A stretch of DNA of 64,000 nucleotides from Beroe forskalii (taxonomy: Eukaryota > Ctenophora > Nuda > Beroida > Beroidae), in the NCBI GenBank assembly GCA_011033025.1, contig WFMF01000176.1, positions 124,001 to 188,000 on the forward strand, written 5' to 3'. Below, piece by piece: positions 39,190-49,854 of the stretch (positions are counted from its first letter, which is position 1; every line of letters starts with the position of its first letter). Below the pieces are notes generated by a model. That model worked only from the letters and a program-made list of their open reading frames with translations, was not told the DNA's origin and did no database searches. The translations under genes were made by a program, and so were the position numbers.

Positions 39190-40036
39190 GGAAACTGCAT
39201 CAAGCTCAGGTGCATGGGTATCAAGCTCCCAGGGGGTCAGGTGCATGGGTATCAAGCTCCAAGGGGGTCAGGTGCATGGGATCAAGCTCCCAGGGGGTCA
39301 GGTGCATGGGATCAAGCTCCCAGGGAGTCAGGTGCATGGGTATCAAGCTCCCAGGGGGTCAGGTGCAGGGGTATCAAGCTCCCAGGGGGTCAGGTGCATG
39401 GGATCAAGCTCCCAGGGGGTCAGGTGCATGGGTATCAAGCTCCCAGGGGTCAGGTGCATGGGATCAAGCTCCCAGGGGTCAGGTGCATGGGTATCAAGCT
39501 CCCAGGGGTCAGGTGCATGGGTATCAAGCTCCCAGGGGTCAGGTGCATGGGATCAAGCTCCAAGGGGTCAGGTGCATGGGTATCAAGCTCCCAGGGGGTC
39601 AGGTGCATGGGTATCAAGCTCCCAGGGGGTCAGGTGCATGGGATCAAGCTCCCAGGGAGTCAGGTGCATGGGTATCAAGCTCCCAGGGGGTCAGGTGCAT
39701 GGGTATCAAGCTCCCAGGGGGTCAGGTGCATGGGATCAAGCTCCCAGGGGGTCAGGTGCATGGGATCAAGCTCCCAGGGGGTCAGGTGCATGGGGATCAA
39801 GCTCCCAGGGGGTCAGGTGCATGGGTATCAAGCTCCCAGGGGTCAGGTGCATGGGATCAAGCTCCCAGGGGTCAGGTGCATGGGATCAAGCTCCCAGGGG
39901 GTCAGGTGCATGGGATCAAGCTCCCAGGGGGTCAGGTGCATGGGATCAAGCTCCCAGGGGGTCAGGTGCATGGGTATCAAGCTCCCAGGGGGTCAGGTGC
40001 ATGGGATCAAGCTCCCAGGGGGTCAGGTGCATGGGT
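39190..40036. repeat. ~31-bp satellite array, left part
   Basis: Head-to-tail copies of a 29-31-bp unit (gtatcaagctcccaggggg-tcaggtgcatgg). The unit contains no stop in three plus-strand frames, giving long spurious ORFs of GQVHGYQAPRGSGAW type. Confidence 0.95.
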
Positions 40037-42259
40037 GCAAACGCTCAATTTAACGACTTTCTGACAATTTACACAGGCCATTACAATAAGGCATATCCCT
40101 TGAAGGCGAAACGTTCTCGCAGAAAAAACGAACGGCTTAATTCTAAACCATGGATCTTACCATGGCTGGAGGACGCTATAGCACGAAAAGACGGTGTCTT
40201 CCGTTTCTCCGTGAAATTTCCCACTTCTGAAAATGTAGAAACGCATAAGAAAATGAAAAAGTTTTGTGAAAAGCACGTTAACATAGCGAAAGAGCAGTAC
40301 ACGAAGAAGTACTTTAAACAGTATGGCGACAATTCTAAAAAACAGTGGCAAATGATCAATAACCTATTAGGTCGCAAAATCTACAGGAACGAGCAGCTTC
40401 GAGTTAAAAGCGCGGATGGTATGCTATTAAATAACAATACTGACGTGGCTGAAAGATTTAACGACTACTTCTCTAGCATTGCCGCTAATCTTAAGACTAA
40501 AGCAAACAGTGGTAATGCAACTTTTGACCCTGGGGGATATACTACCTATCTCAGCCATACTCCAGCCGCAGCAAACAGCATGTACTTAAAACCTGTTAAT
40601 TCCAGTGAGGTAAATAAGATAATAAAAAGCTTTAAAAACAAAGCCACGCTTGATAACAAAATTGAACCACTGAAAATAGCGAACGAAAACTTCACTTTCA
40701 CTGACACGATTGCCAGATTAGTCAATAAATCATTCACGGAGGGCATATTTCCTAGGGCACTTAAAATAGCGAAAGTAATCCCCATACACAAGGAAGGCAG
40801 CAAGTCCGAGGTGGAAAATTACCGCCCAATATCTCTGCTTAGCTGTTTCTCAAAGATTTATGAAAAAGTAATGCATAAGAGGCTTTTAGAATATCTAGAT
40901 AACAACGAAGCACTACACGAATTGCAGTATGGATTTCGTCCAGGACGCTCTTGCGAGCATGCTCTACTAAATGCTCAAAATATTATTTTAGATTCCCTCT
41001 CAAAAAAAGAGGTAGCTATCCTCCTTCTTGTAGACTTTAGCAAGGCTTTTGATACGATTGAGCATTCCATTCTACTTAGAAAGTTAGAACACTATGGTGT
41101 TAGGGGCATTGTCTTGAAATGGTTCGAGTCATATCTTCATCAAAGAGAGCAATATGTTAGTATTAAAGAGTCTAATTCATCAACAAAAACTATACAATAC
41201 GGGGTGCCTCAGGGATCGATTTTAGGTCCCTTGCTGTTCATAATATACATAAACGACATTCCAAACGTAGCGAAATTTGCACATTTCATACTCTATGCCG
41301 ACGACGCGAATATATTTATCAGAGCCAAAACTATAGACGAGGCCCTCGCAAAGTTTGACAATTTCTCTTCTGAATTGCAAAAATGGGTTAACTCAAATGG
41401 CCTGCTACTAAATCTTAAGAAAACTAAATACATGGTATTTTCAACGAAGGACTTTGACTATACTTGTGAGCTTAAAATAGGCGGCACCTGTATTGAACGT
41501 AAAAAAGAAGTGCGTTTCCTAGGAGTTATACTCGACGATAAACTAAACTGGTCCAAGCATATTTCTACAATCAAGAGCAAAATGTCCAGATACGTAGGTA
41601 TTATGTATAAAATTAAAAAGAGGCTTCCTCTGAACGTACGCATCCAAATATACCACAGCTTCGTGCAATCGCATCTTAACTACTGCTCCCTCATTTGGGG
41701 TTTTTCGTGCAAATCACAAATTGAACTATTATTCCGTTGCCAAAAGAAAGCAATGCGCGCAATCATGCCTGGCTTTGTAAACTATTTTTATAAAGATGGA
41801 AAACTCCCTGCGCATACAAAGGCGAGCTTTTTCGAATACAAAATTTTAACTGTTCACGGAATTATCGCGAATAATGCCTTATTACTCATGCATAGAATTA
41901 GATATTTTTCGAAATCTCTTCCCTGCTCCATCAAAAATCTTTTACCCGAGAACGTTCCCACTTCCTACTCTACTGAAGACAGCAACAAAACATGGCTTAG
42001 TGATTATGGCTCTCCGAACTACAAAAAATCATTCTTCTTTAAAGGACCTTTATTGGCAATGAGCCAGTTTAATATAGACGCAACATCTCCAAGCAGTCTG
42101 CTTTCCCTCAATATTTATAAAAACAGCCTGAAATTAACAGCACTTCGCGAGCAAAATAAAGGTGAATCTGACTCATGGCCTGACTTCATTCTTCACAACA
42201 CACCAGGCATCAGAACAAGTAGTAGGAAACGCAACCAAACACAGTTTTATCAAGCCTGA
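40037..42259 (+). CDS. LINE reverse transcriptase (ORF2, lacking endonuclease)
   Basis: About 740 codons open to the TGA. RT blocks appear in order: VENYRPISLLSCFSKI (about 40810), LQYGFRPGRSCEHAL (about 40920), LLVDFSKAFDTIEHS (about 41025), YGVPQGSILGPLLFIIYIND (about 41195) and the catalytic YADD (41294-41305), then KFLG-type thumb VRFLGVILDDKLNW and a C-terminal domain. The arrangement suggests the Jockey/CR1 superfamily. The frame is open upstream into the satellite, so the first in-frame ATG lies within the array (39245). Original start and endonuclease are lost. It is probably dead on arrival but little decayed. Confidence 0.9.
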   Translation, partial: ANAQFNDFLTIYTGHYNKAYPLKAKRSRRKNERLNSKPWILPWLEDAIARKDGVFRFSVKFPTSENVETHKKMKKFCEKHVNIAKEQYTKKYFKQYGDNSKKQWQMINNLLGRKIYRNEQLRVKSADGMLLNNNTDVAERFNDYFSSIAANLKTKANSGNATFDPGGYTTYLSHTPAAANSMYLKPVNSSEVNKIIKSFKNKATLDNKIEPLKIANENFTFTDTIARLVNKSFTEGIFPRALKIAKVIPIHKEGSKSEVENYRPISLLSCFSKIYEKVMHKRLLEYLDNNEALHELQYGFRPGRSCEHALLNAQNIILDSLSKKEVAILLLVDFSKAFDTIEHSILLRKLEHYGVRGIVLKWFESYLHQREQYVSIKESNSSTKTIQYGVPQGSILGPLLFIIYINDIPNVAKFAHFILYADDANIFIRAKTIDEALAKFDNFSSELQKWVNSNGLLLNLKKTKYMVFSTKDFDYTCELKIGGTCIERKKEVRFLGVILDDKLNWSKHISTIKSKMSRYVGIMYKIKKRLPLNVRIQIYHSFVQSHLNYCSLIWGFSCKSQIELLFRCQKKAMRAIMPGFVNYFYKDGKLPAHTKASFFEYKILTVHGIIANNALLLMHRIRYFSKSLPCSIKNLLPENVPTSYSTEDSNKTWLSDYGSPNYKKSFFFKGPLLAMSQFNIDATSPSSLLSLNIYKNSLKLTALREQNKGESDSWPDFILHNTPGIRTSSRKRNQTQFYQA

Positions 42260-42748
42260 CTAATAAATAGGTGACAAAGAACTAACAGTAACAGTACCAC
42301 ACCTTTTATGACTGACCACTTACTTACTTATTAAAGTTAATCGCATATTCACGCAGAACACACGCACAAACATCTTTTGACTGCCACTACGATACAGATA
42401 ACGATTACAAAAGTACAAACGCGGCGAATGGCAACCATGATTATTACTGAGTAAACACGCACACACCATGATAATTTTGATGATAGGATACTCGTAGCTC
42501 AATCAAATATTTTTGAACTGATTTGATTCCAAGATTTATTTTGTGGGATGATCCTTCCGAAATTGAAAAAAATGCTTAAAACATGATGTATGTGTCCAGA
42601 TGTATTGATTGTAATGACGTCTGCGGGATTTTCTTTAAGATTTTTGACATTTTGCGTTGATATTAATTGCAATAATAGATTCATATATTATGTAATAAAG
42701 TTTTTAAAGCCCTTAGTGGTGCCCCTCCGGGGTTTTCAATCAATCAAT
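40037..42748 (+). mobile_element. 5'-truncated LINE (non-LTR retrotransposon) inserted in satellite
   Basis: Unrelated sequence splits the satellite: left junction at about 40036, right junction after the tail tcaatcaatcaatc at about 42748. It contains an open reverse transcriptase frame, about 490 bp of 3'UTR and a TCAA-repeat tail instead of poly(A). The endonuclease region is missing, as expected for 5' truncation. Any target duplication is hidden by the repetitive flanks. A tail copy of the same family is at 50233-50458. Confidence 0.9.
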
Positions 42749-45050
42749 CGGTATCAAGCTCCCAGGGGGTCAGGTGCATGGGATCAAGCTCCCAGGGGGT
42801 CAGGTGCATGGGTATCAAGCTCCCAGGGGGTCAGGTGCATGGTATCAAGCTCCCAGGGGGTCAGGTGCATGGGATCAAGCTCCCAGGGGTCAGGTGCATG
42901 GGTATCAAGCTCCCAGGGGTCAGGTGCGTATGGGTATCATGGGTCTCAGGGGGTCAGGTGCATGGGTATCAAGCTCCCAGGGGTCAGGTGCATGGGTATC
43001 AAGCTCCCAGGGGTCAGGTGCATGGGTATCAAGCTCCCAGGGGTCAGGTGCATGGGTATCAAGCTCCCAGGGGTCAGGTGCATGGGTATCAAGCTCCCAG
43101 GGGGTCAGGTGCATGGGATCAAGCTCCCAGGGGTCAGGTGCATGGGTATCAAGCTCCCAGGGGTCAGGTGCATGGGTATCAAGCTCCCAGGGGGTCAGGT
43201 GCATGGGTATCAAGCTCCCAGGGGTCAGGTGCATGGGTATCAAGCTCCCAGGGGAGTCAGGTGCATGGGTATCAAGCTCCCAGGGGTCAGGTGCATGGGG
43301 GTATCAAGCTCCCAGGGGTCAGGTGCATGGGTATCAAGCTCCCAGGGGGTCAGGTGCATGGGTATCAAGCTCCCAGGGGGTCAGGTGCATGGGTATCAAG
43401 CTCCCAGGGGGTCAGGTGCATGGGTATCAAGCTCCCAGGGGGTCAGGTGCATGGGTATCAAGCTCCCAGGGCATGGGATCAAGTCTCAGGGGTCAGGTGG
43501 GTATCAAGCTCCCAGGGGTCAGGTGCATGGGTATCAAGCTCCCAGGGGTCAGGTGCATGGGTATCAAGCTCCCAGGGGGTCAGGTGCATGGGTATCAAGC
43601 TCCCAGGGGGTCAGGTGCATGGGTATCAAGCTCCCAGGGGGTCAGGTGCATGGGTATCAAGCTCCCAGGGGGTCAGGTGCATGGGTATCAAGCTCCCAGG
43701 GGGTCAGGTGCATGGGTATCAAGCTCCCAGGGGTCAGGTGCATGGGTATCAAGCTCCCAGGGGGGTCAGGTGCATGGGTATCAAGCTCCCAGGGGGTCAG
43801 GTGCATGGGTATCAAGCTCCCAGGGGTCGAGTCAGGTGCATGGGTATCAAGCTCCCAGGGGTCAGGTGCATGGGATGTCAGGTGCATGGGATCAAGCTCC
43901 CAGGGGGTCAGGTAAGCTCCCAGGTGCATGGGTGGATCAAGCTCCCAGGGGTCAGGTGCATGGGATCAAGCTCCCAGGGGGTCAGGTGCATGGGTATCAA
44001 GCTCCCAGGGGGTCAGGTGCATGGGTATCAAGCTCCCAGGGGTCAGGTGCAGGGGTCAGGTGCATGGGATCAAGCTCCCAGGGGGGTCAGGTGCATAGGT
44101 GCATGGGATCAAGCTCCCAGGGGTCAGGTGCATGGGTATCAAGCTCCCAGGGGTCAGGTGCATGGGATCAGGGGGTCAGGTGCATGGGTATCAAGCTCCC
44201 AGGGGTCAGGTGCATGGGTATCAAGCTCCCAGGGGGGTGCATGGGATCAAGCATGGGAGGTCATGGGATCAAGCCCAGGTGCATGGGGTATCAAGCTCCC
44301 AGGGGGTCAGGTGCATGGGATCAAGCTCCCAGGGGTCGGTGCATGGGTAAGCTCCCAGAGGGGGGTCAGGTGCATGGGTATCAAGCTCCCAGGGGTCAGG
44401 TGCATGGGTATCAAGCTCCCAGGGGTCAGGTGCATGGGTATCAAGCTCCCAGGGGGTCAGGTGCATGGGTATCAAGCTCCCAGGGGGTCAGGTGCATGGG
44501 ATCAAGCTCCCAGGGGTGCATGGGATCAAGCTCCCAGGGGGTCAGGTGCATGGGATCAAGCTCCCAGGGGGTCAGGTGCATGGGATCAAGCTCCCAGGGG
44601 GTCAGGTGCATGGGTATCAAGCTCCCAGGGGGTCAGGTGCATGGGTATCAAGCTCCCAGGGGGTCAGGTGCATGGGATCAAGCTCCCAGGGGTCAGGTGC
44701 ATGGGATCAAGCTCCCAGGGGTCAGGGATCATGGGGGTCATCATGGGATCAAGCTCTCCCAGGGGGTCAGGTGCATGGGTATCAAGCTCCCAGGGGGTCA
44801 GGTGGTCATGGGGGGTAGGATCAAGCTCCCAGGGGGGGTCAGGTGCATGGGTATCAAGCTCCCAGGGGTCAGGTGCATGGGTATCAAGCTCCCAGGGGGT
44901 CAGGTGCATGGGTATCAAGCTCCCAGGGGTATCAAGCTCAGGTGCATGGGTATCAAGCTCCCAGGGGGTCAGGTGCATGGGTATCAAGCTCCCAGGGGGT
45001 CAGGTGCATGGGTATCAAGCTCAGGTGCATGGGTATCAAGCTCCCAGGGG
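42749..45050. repeat. ~31-bp satellite array, right part
   Basis: Continuation of the same satellite beyond the LINE. More rearranged than the left part, with partial units and short deletions from about 43850. The 774-793-codon ORFs here are products of the stop-free unit and are not genes. Confidence 0.95.
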
Positions 45051-48000
45051 ACCGCAGGAACCCAGACTCCTGAGAGCAGTATCAGGAAAGTTTGGCAGAT
45101 GACTAGCAACACACAATGTATCCCGACAGATCAAAACACGACGGGGCACAAGTAGCAAACCACAGAGCACACGAGTATTATTAGGAAACTCTAGCTGGGT
45201 TCAGGCCATGAAATCACAGGATAAAGCAGCAACGGTTGCAAGTGGCTATTCAATAGGTGTGTCAAAGATTTTACAGAATCGGCAGACAATATTCAATGAA
45301 TAGTTGCAGAAACTGCTGAAAAATACGATGTAATCAAATTAGTGTTGGTAACCCAATCTAAATAAATCACTACTGCACACCCACCTAATAATGAGGTTAG
45401 TTGGAGCTGATAATCCAATATTTTGTTGTGTAACGAAAGCGGGAATATTATTCAGCATAAAATATGATCTCAGTGATCGAATTATCCGGAATCTTGCAGG
45501 ACCCCACTAAATACCTACGTTGTGTACATTGGCTGCAGAAGGTATTTGGAGTAGCAATGTGCGGAGGAAATACCAATCTTCTAACTTTCTAATCTTATAC
45601 CTTGCGCTAAATTTCTAATTTTATACCTTGCGCTAATTTTATATAATAGTCTCACGCACATTTAACATAGCTCCTCTGCGAATTACATCCCTTGATATCT
45701 AGCGTCTCTCACATACACTTTATAAGGATGCTAAATGAAAAACCCATCTATTACATGAGCTCTATTTGATAAATCCGACACCGCATCAATGTTATATCTT
45801 CTCTACATCAAAATTATATAAAATAGATCTTTGCTAATTCACATGCCAAGTTATCATGCGTCTTCTTTGTATCCTCATGTAATTTATAGCCCAAAGATGA
45901 ATATTATTCACAGTCATCCCCAAACCACAGCTACATATAACCTACGTGTTACAAATATGCAGAACACGTTCGACTATTATATTACTTTAGCGAAAGCCAT
46001 TCATAACATATCTAAATTTATCACGGCTCCACTCTTCGAGTGTCGCGTGATAAATTAGATATAAATATTTCGTAGCAAGCTACTCAATATTTATATCCTA
46101 TTACATACTCATTTCATTCGTATGTAATAGAGATATGTTAATTCCTGGTCTTTCGCTAAAGTACATATCTTGCGTAGACGAAAACGGTTAGCACAAATGC
46201 GAGCTGGTGTCATGGACTCTTGTCTCTTCTGCGATGATGAAAACCAAGAAAACACTGCCTTCAGTGTCTAGTTAGCTTAATTATAGTAAGATAGTAATGA
46301 CAATTGTCTGTTGACCATGTCAAGTTGGCGCTCTTTGCATACACCTCGATCAATTCCGTTATGTATTGTCGTCAAAAGTTATGAAAGAGACGCAAACTGA
46401 TCAATGAATCCAATGTCTACTCAATGTTCTAGACCAGTATTATAGAAAGAAATATATCCTCAAATATTTCAACAGAACCTCACTTTATTGAACTGATTAT
46501 TTAGAAGGCTGAAGTAACCTTTCCTCAAATTTTCACCAAGTAGGTAGGATCCTACAGTGTAGGCTATAACACTAGACAATCTCCCTGTCAAATCGTGTGC
46601 AAAACAAACAGTACAAAGCCGTATAAGCTCATGGCAATCATATGGTCAATCATTAATGGTGGAAAAGAGAATCAGTTTCCTAGTTCTCAAGGTATTTGAG
46701 TGTTATCATACGAGGGAAAGAATCGAGAAATCAGAATGCTGCACGGTCCAATCAAAGAATCAAGGAAAGAATGAATCTCAAATGCCACTCCACGGATATG
46801 ATGGAAATTGAGGAAGATTGCAAACGCCCCTAGTTTTTCTTGTGAAGCTATAAAGTGGTTCTAAAGAAAGATTTCTAAACAGATTCCAAAGACCACATAT
46901 CACAATATAAACAGTGATTGATAGGCTAGAACTGTAGAAGGGTAGATAACTTCTAGATACTATTAGATAAGTAGATTATCATGATCCGATGGAGATATCA
47001 GTCTGTAGCCATCAGTGTCAAATTTCACGGCATGAACCTATGTTCATAGTTCATCACACAGTTCATGTTATAGGCCGGATCATACTTGGAATCAAACGGG
47101 ATTTGACTCGCCACGCCCATTAAAGAAAGTGGTATGATCAATGAAATCGCGATATCAGGCAATGACACGATTGTCAACTATTTGAATATTTCTCTATTTC
47201 TAGATACCTAGATTATTTATTGTTATAGGAATTCATTAAAAAGCAAATCAACAAACCATAAAGATACACAACGTGCAACTAGAAATCAATGCGGCTGGCC
47301 CTGTACAAAACTCCAGTGTCTGCAGGAAATTAGATTAGAAACAAAGCCCCTGCAGATTACATGAATAATAATCATACGGAACGTGCAGACTATGCAGAAT
47401 CCTGCAAACATGTAATTGGGGACGAGGTGCAAACAGCAGGGTTTTTGCAGGGTTTTCAGCTGTAATATACGCAGACTGCAGCAGAGGGAAATATTCCTGA
47501 ATATCCGCTCACATATCGGTTAATATATAATAATTATTGTTTACAATGCACATATTATGCAATGTAAGACATAACGCTGTGGAGCAGCGAGAGGTGTAAA
47601 TTAATTATATCAGGTCGTAGACTTGGGGGCAGAAAGGTGACGCTGCTGCAAGGGTGAAACTGAACACTCCAAACTTTCTAAAAACGGAAACCCCTCTAAT
47701 TGCAGAGCCACAAACACATCATCACTGCAGGGCAATGTTACAGGTGAGCAAGGAGTGATGACAGCCTCATGCTCAAGAGTAGAGAATTGATGACGTCACA
47801 CCGCCTATTGGCACAGCACGTGGGGATGGGGCAGATAAGGGGGAATTAGCACGATACACGAACCAGGATGCGATTAATTTCCTAATTTACTAATGGACAA
47901 GGGAAATATGCGATCGAATGCCCGTATGGTGTTCCCTACAGACATAAAACGCGTCATTGCTACCACAACGGCGATAATAAACGATTTTATACTTAGCGGT

Positions 48001-49671
48001 AATAAACGCTTGATCACTGCTTTAAAAATAACAATAATAATTAATTTTAAGATTTTGTGTAAAACACATCAGTCGATCGATCGACCAATTCCTTAAGTTA
48101 AAGTATCAGTATGCCCATTATATTTCATTTGCTCATTTGGACAGAGACATTTTTGAAAGCATTGGCAAAAAATCGTTAATTCACTAAATTTAGTTCTAGT
48201 TTCTAGTATACTAGTAAAAAACGTAACGCTCAATAACGTTTACGTATGCATATGGATCCCGGGATCCGATCGATCGATAAAAACTCGCAAATAACGACAT
48301 AACAGAAATTCTATGGAAAGTATCTTGCGCGTACAGTAAGCACTAGCAGTAAAATGCGCGTCTTTATCGACTGATGCATGTGCATTGTGCACACACATAT
48401 GGGAAATTTTTATATGACCACTGACCTTGTGAAAAGATCTTTCCACTCGCCAAGCACATTCCTCTGGTTGTTGGCATTCTGTTTATCTTCCAGCGGAGAG
48501 TCTTCCAAAGAAAACATTCCCTAAAATCTATGTTAAAACGTTAGAATTCTATAGAATTAACAGCTCTATTTTTAGCCGGTCACCAGATGATCAGGCTATG
48601 TTTGGCTAGGGAATGATGTAATCAGAATGCTCAATCCATCATATATCATCGTGGTTCAAAATGCGAATTCTCAGAAAACAGTTTATCTACACTTTCACAA
48701 GAATTCAATTTCAAATTTCAATTTGAAATCGGTGGATAAAAATTTCCAATTCATTAAGAGAAGAGATATATTATGGTCCTTACAGTTACAGATTTTAGAA
48801 GTAGAACTATAACTAGGTAGTATTTTTATCTACAGTATTTTTAACTACAAACTACAGTGCAGAAGTGCTGAAGTCTGTTCACCAAGTCTTTATAGTTAGT
48901 AAACAAAAAATAATAAAAGGATTATCAATTGAATCATAATGGATATCAATGGTGATAAGCAATTAAACAACGTTTAAATGAAAGTTAAGCATTAACACTA
49001 GATACATACTGCATCACATCAATTAAAGAGTTAAATATTCAACATAATCTTCAAATCTAAATATAAATTTCCTTCAATTTGATAGTAGCATAATCTATGA
49101 TAAGAGCATAGAATCAGCATATTGTTAGCGCCTTGATGAACTTGATATTCATTGCAAATGGGAAGGTAACTTATGAACCTGATCACAATATCATAATGTC
49201 ACAACATGCCAAATTGATGCATGACGGCCTCATTAAGTCATTATCAACTCATTATATGAGGGACTCTATTTACTTATTTACAAGTTTACACATATAACAT
49301 ATCTACACCCATATACACTGACATTACACATTTCATTGATAATGCAGCGTCCATATAACTGCTGCACAGTTTGCAACTTGATATCTACAGACCACAGTAA
49401 CCATGGCAACAACATAGAATTGTAAAGATAAGCATGCACTAAGCCCACTCGGCAATGTAACTGGTGTTAAGTGGCACATTCGAATTCAAACATTCATGGT
49501 TCAAACAAATGGAGCTGAAAGCTACAGTTCTGTGTCAAATTATTCTAGCATTCTGTGTCAAATGCGTCAGCTAACTAGCTGAAATAATGGTCTTGAAGTT
49601 ATGTGCACGAATTTCCATGCTAGCAAATAGAGCGCGTCCAATACTAAGAATTGAAGCTAGATATAAGTCTA
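45051..49671. other. intergenic region, AT-rich, no gene recognised
   Basis: No ORF or exon with family resemblance or credible splice sites. Contains the branched palindrome at 45984-46163 and a short direct duplication (ttataccttgcgctaa) near 45595-45640. Confidence 0.6.
45984..46163. repeat. multi-branched palindromic (cruciform-like) element
   Basis: Outer arms ctttagcgaaag and ctttcgctaaag enclose aacatatct/agatatgtt. Inside these are three hairpins: atctaaatttatcacg with cgtgataaattagat, ataaatatt with aatatttat, and attacatac with gtatgtaat. It could be a foldback element or a structured transcript. Confidence 0.65.
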
Positions 49672-49854
49672 TCATAAGTTGGGAGTGCTCCTTGTCAAGT
49701 CCTTGCTTTTCCAGACGTTCTCAGTGTAGTCTCGGTAGGAGTTCCACTGTTTCTTGGCTGCCAGAATCTCGTTGTTTTTCTTTGCTTCAACACAGAACTG
49801 GGGCGTTTTCAGCTCGTACCATTTCGGCTTTGGTCCTCTCAATCTTTCAAGCTC
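49672..49854 (-). CDS. Tyr-rich gene exon 4 (stop)
   Basis: Phase 0. ELERLRGPKPKWYELKTPQF...VWKSKDLTRSTPNL and TGA. Acceptor TGTTTCAG. Confidence 0.8.
   Translation of the reverse strand, partial: ELERLRGPKPKWYELKTPQFCVEAKKNNEILAAKKQWNSYRDYTENVWKSKDLTRSTPNL

Noticed and set aside
42774-45155. ORFs of 774-793 codons (GQVHGYQAPRGSGAW-type repeat)
   Set aside because: They are translations of a stop-free 29-31-bp satellite unit, open in three frames at once, with no start context or splice structure.
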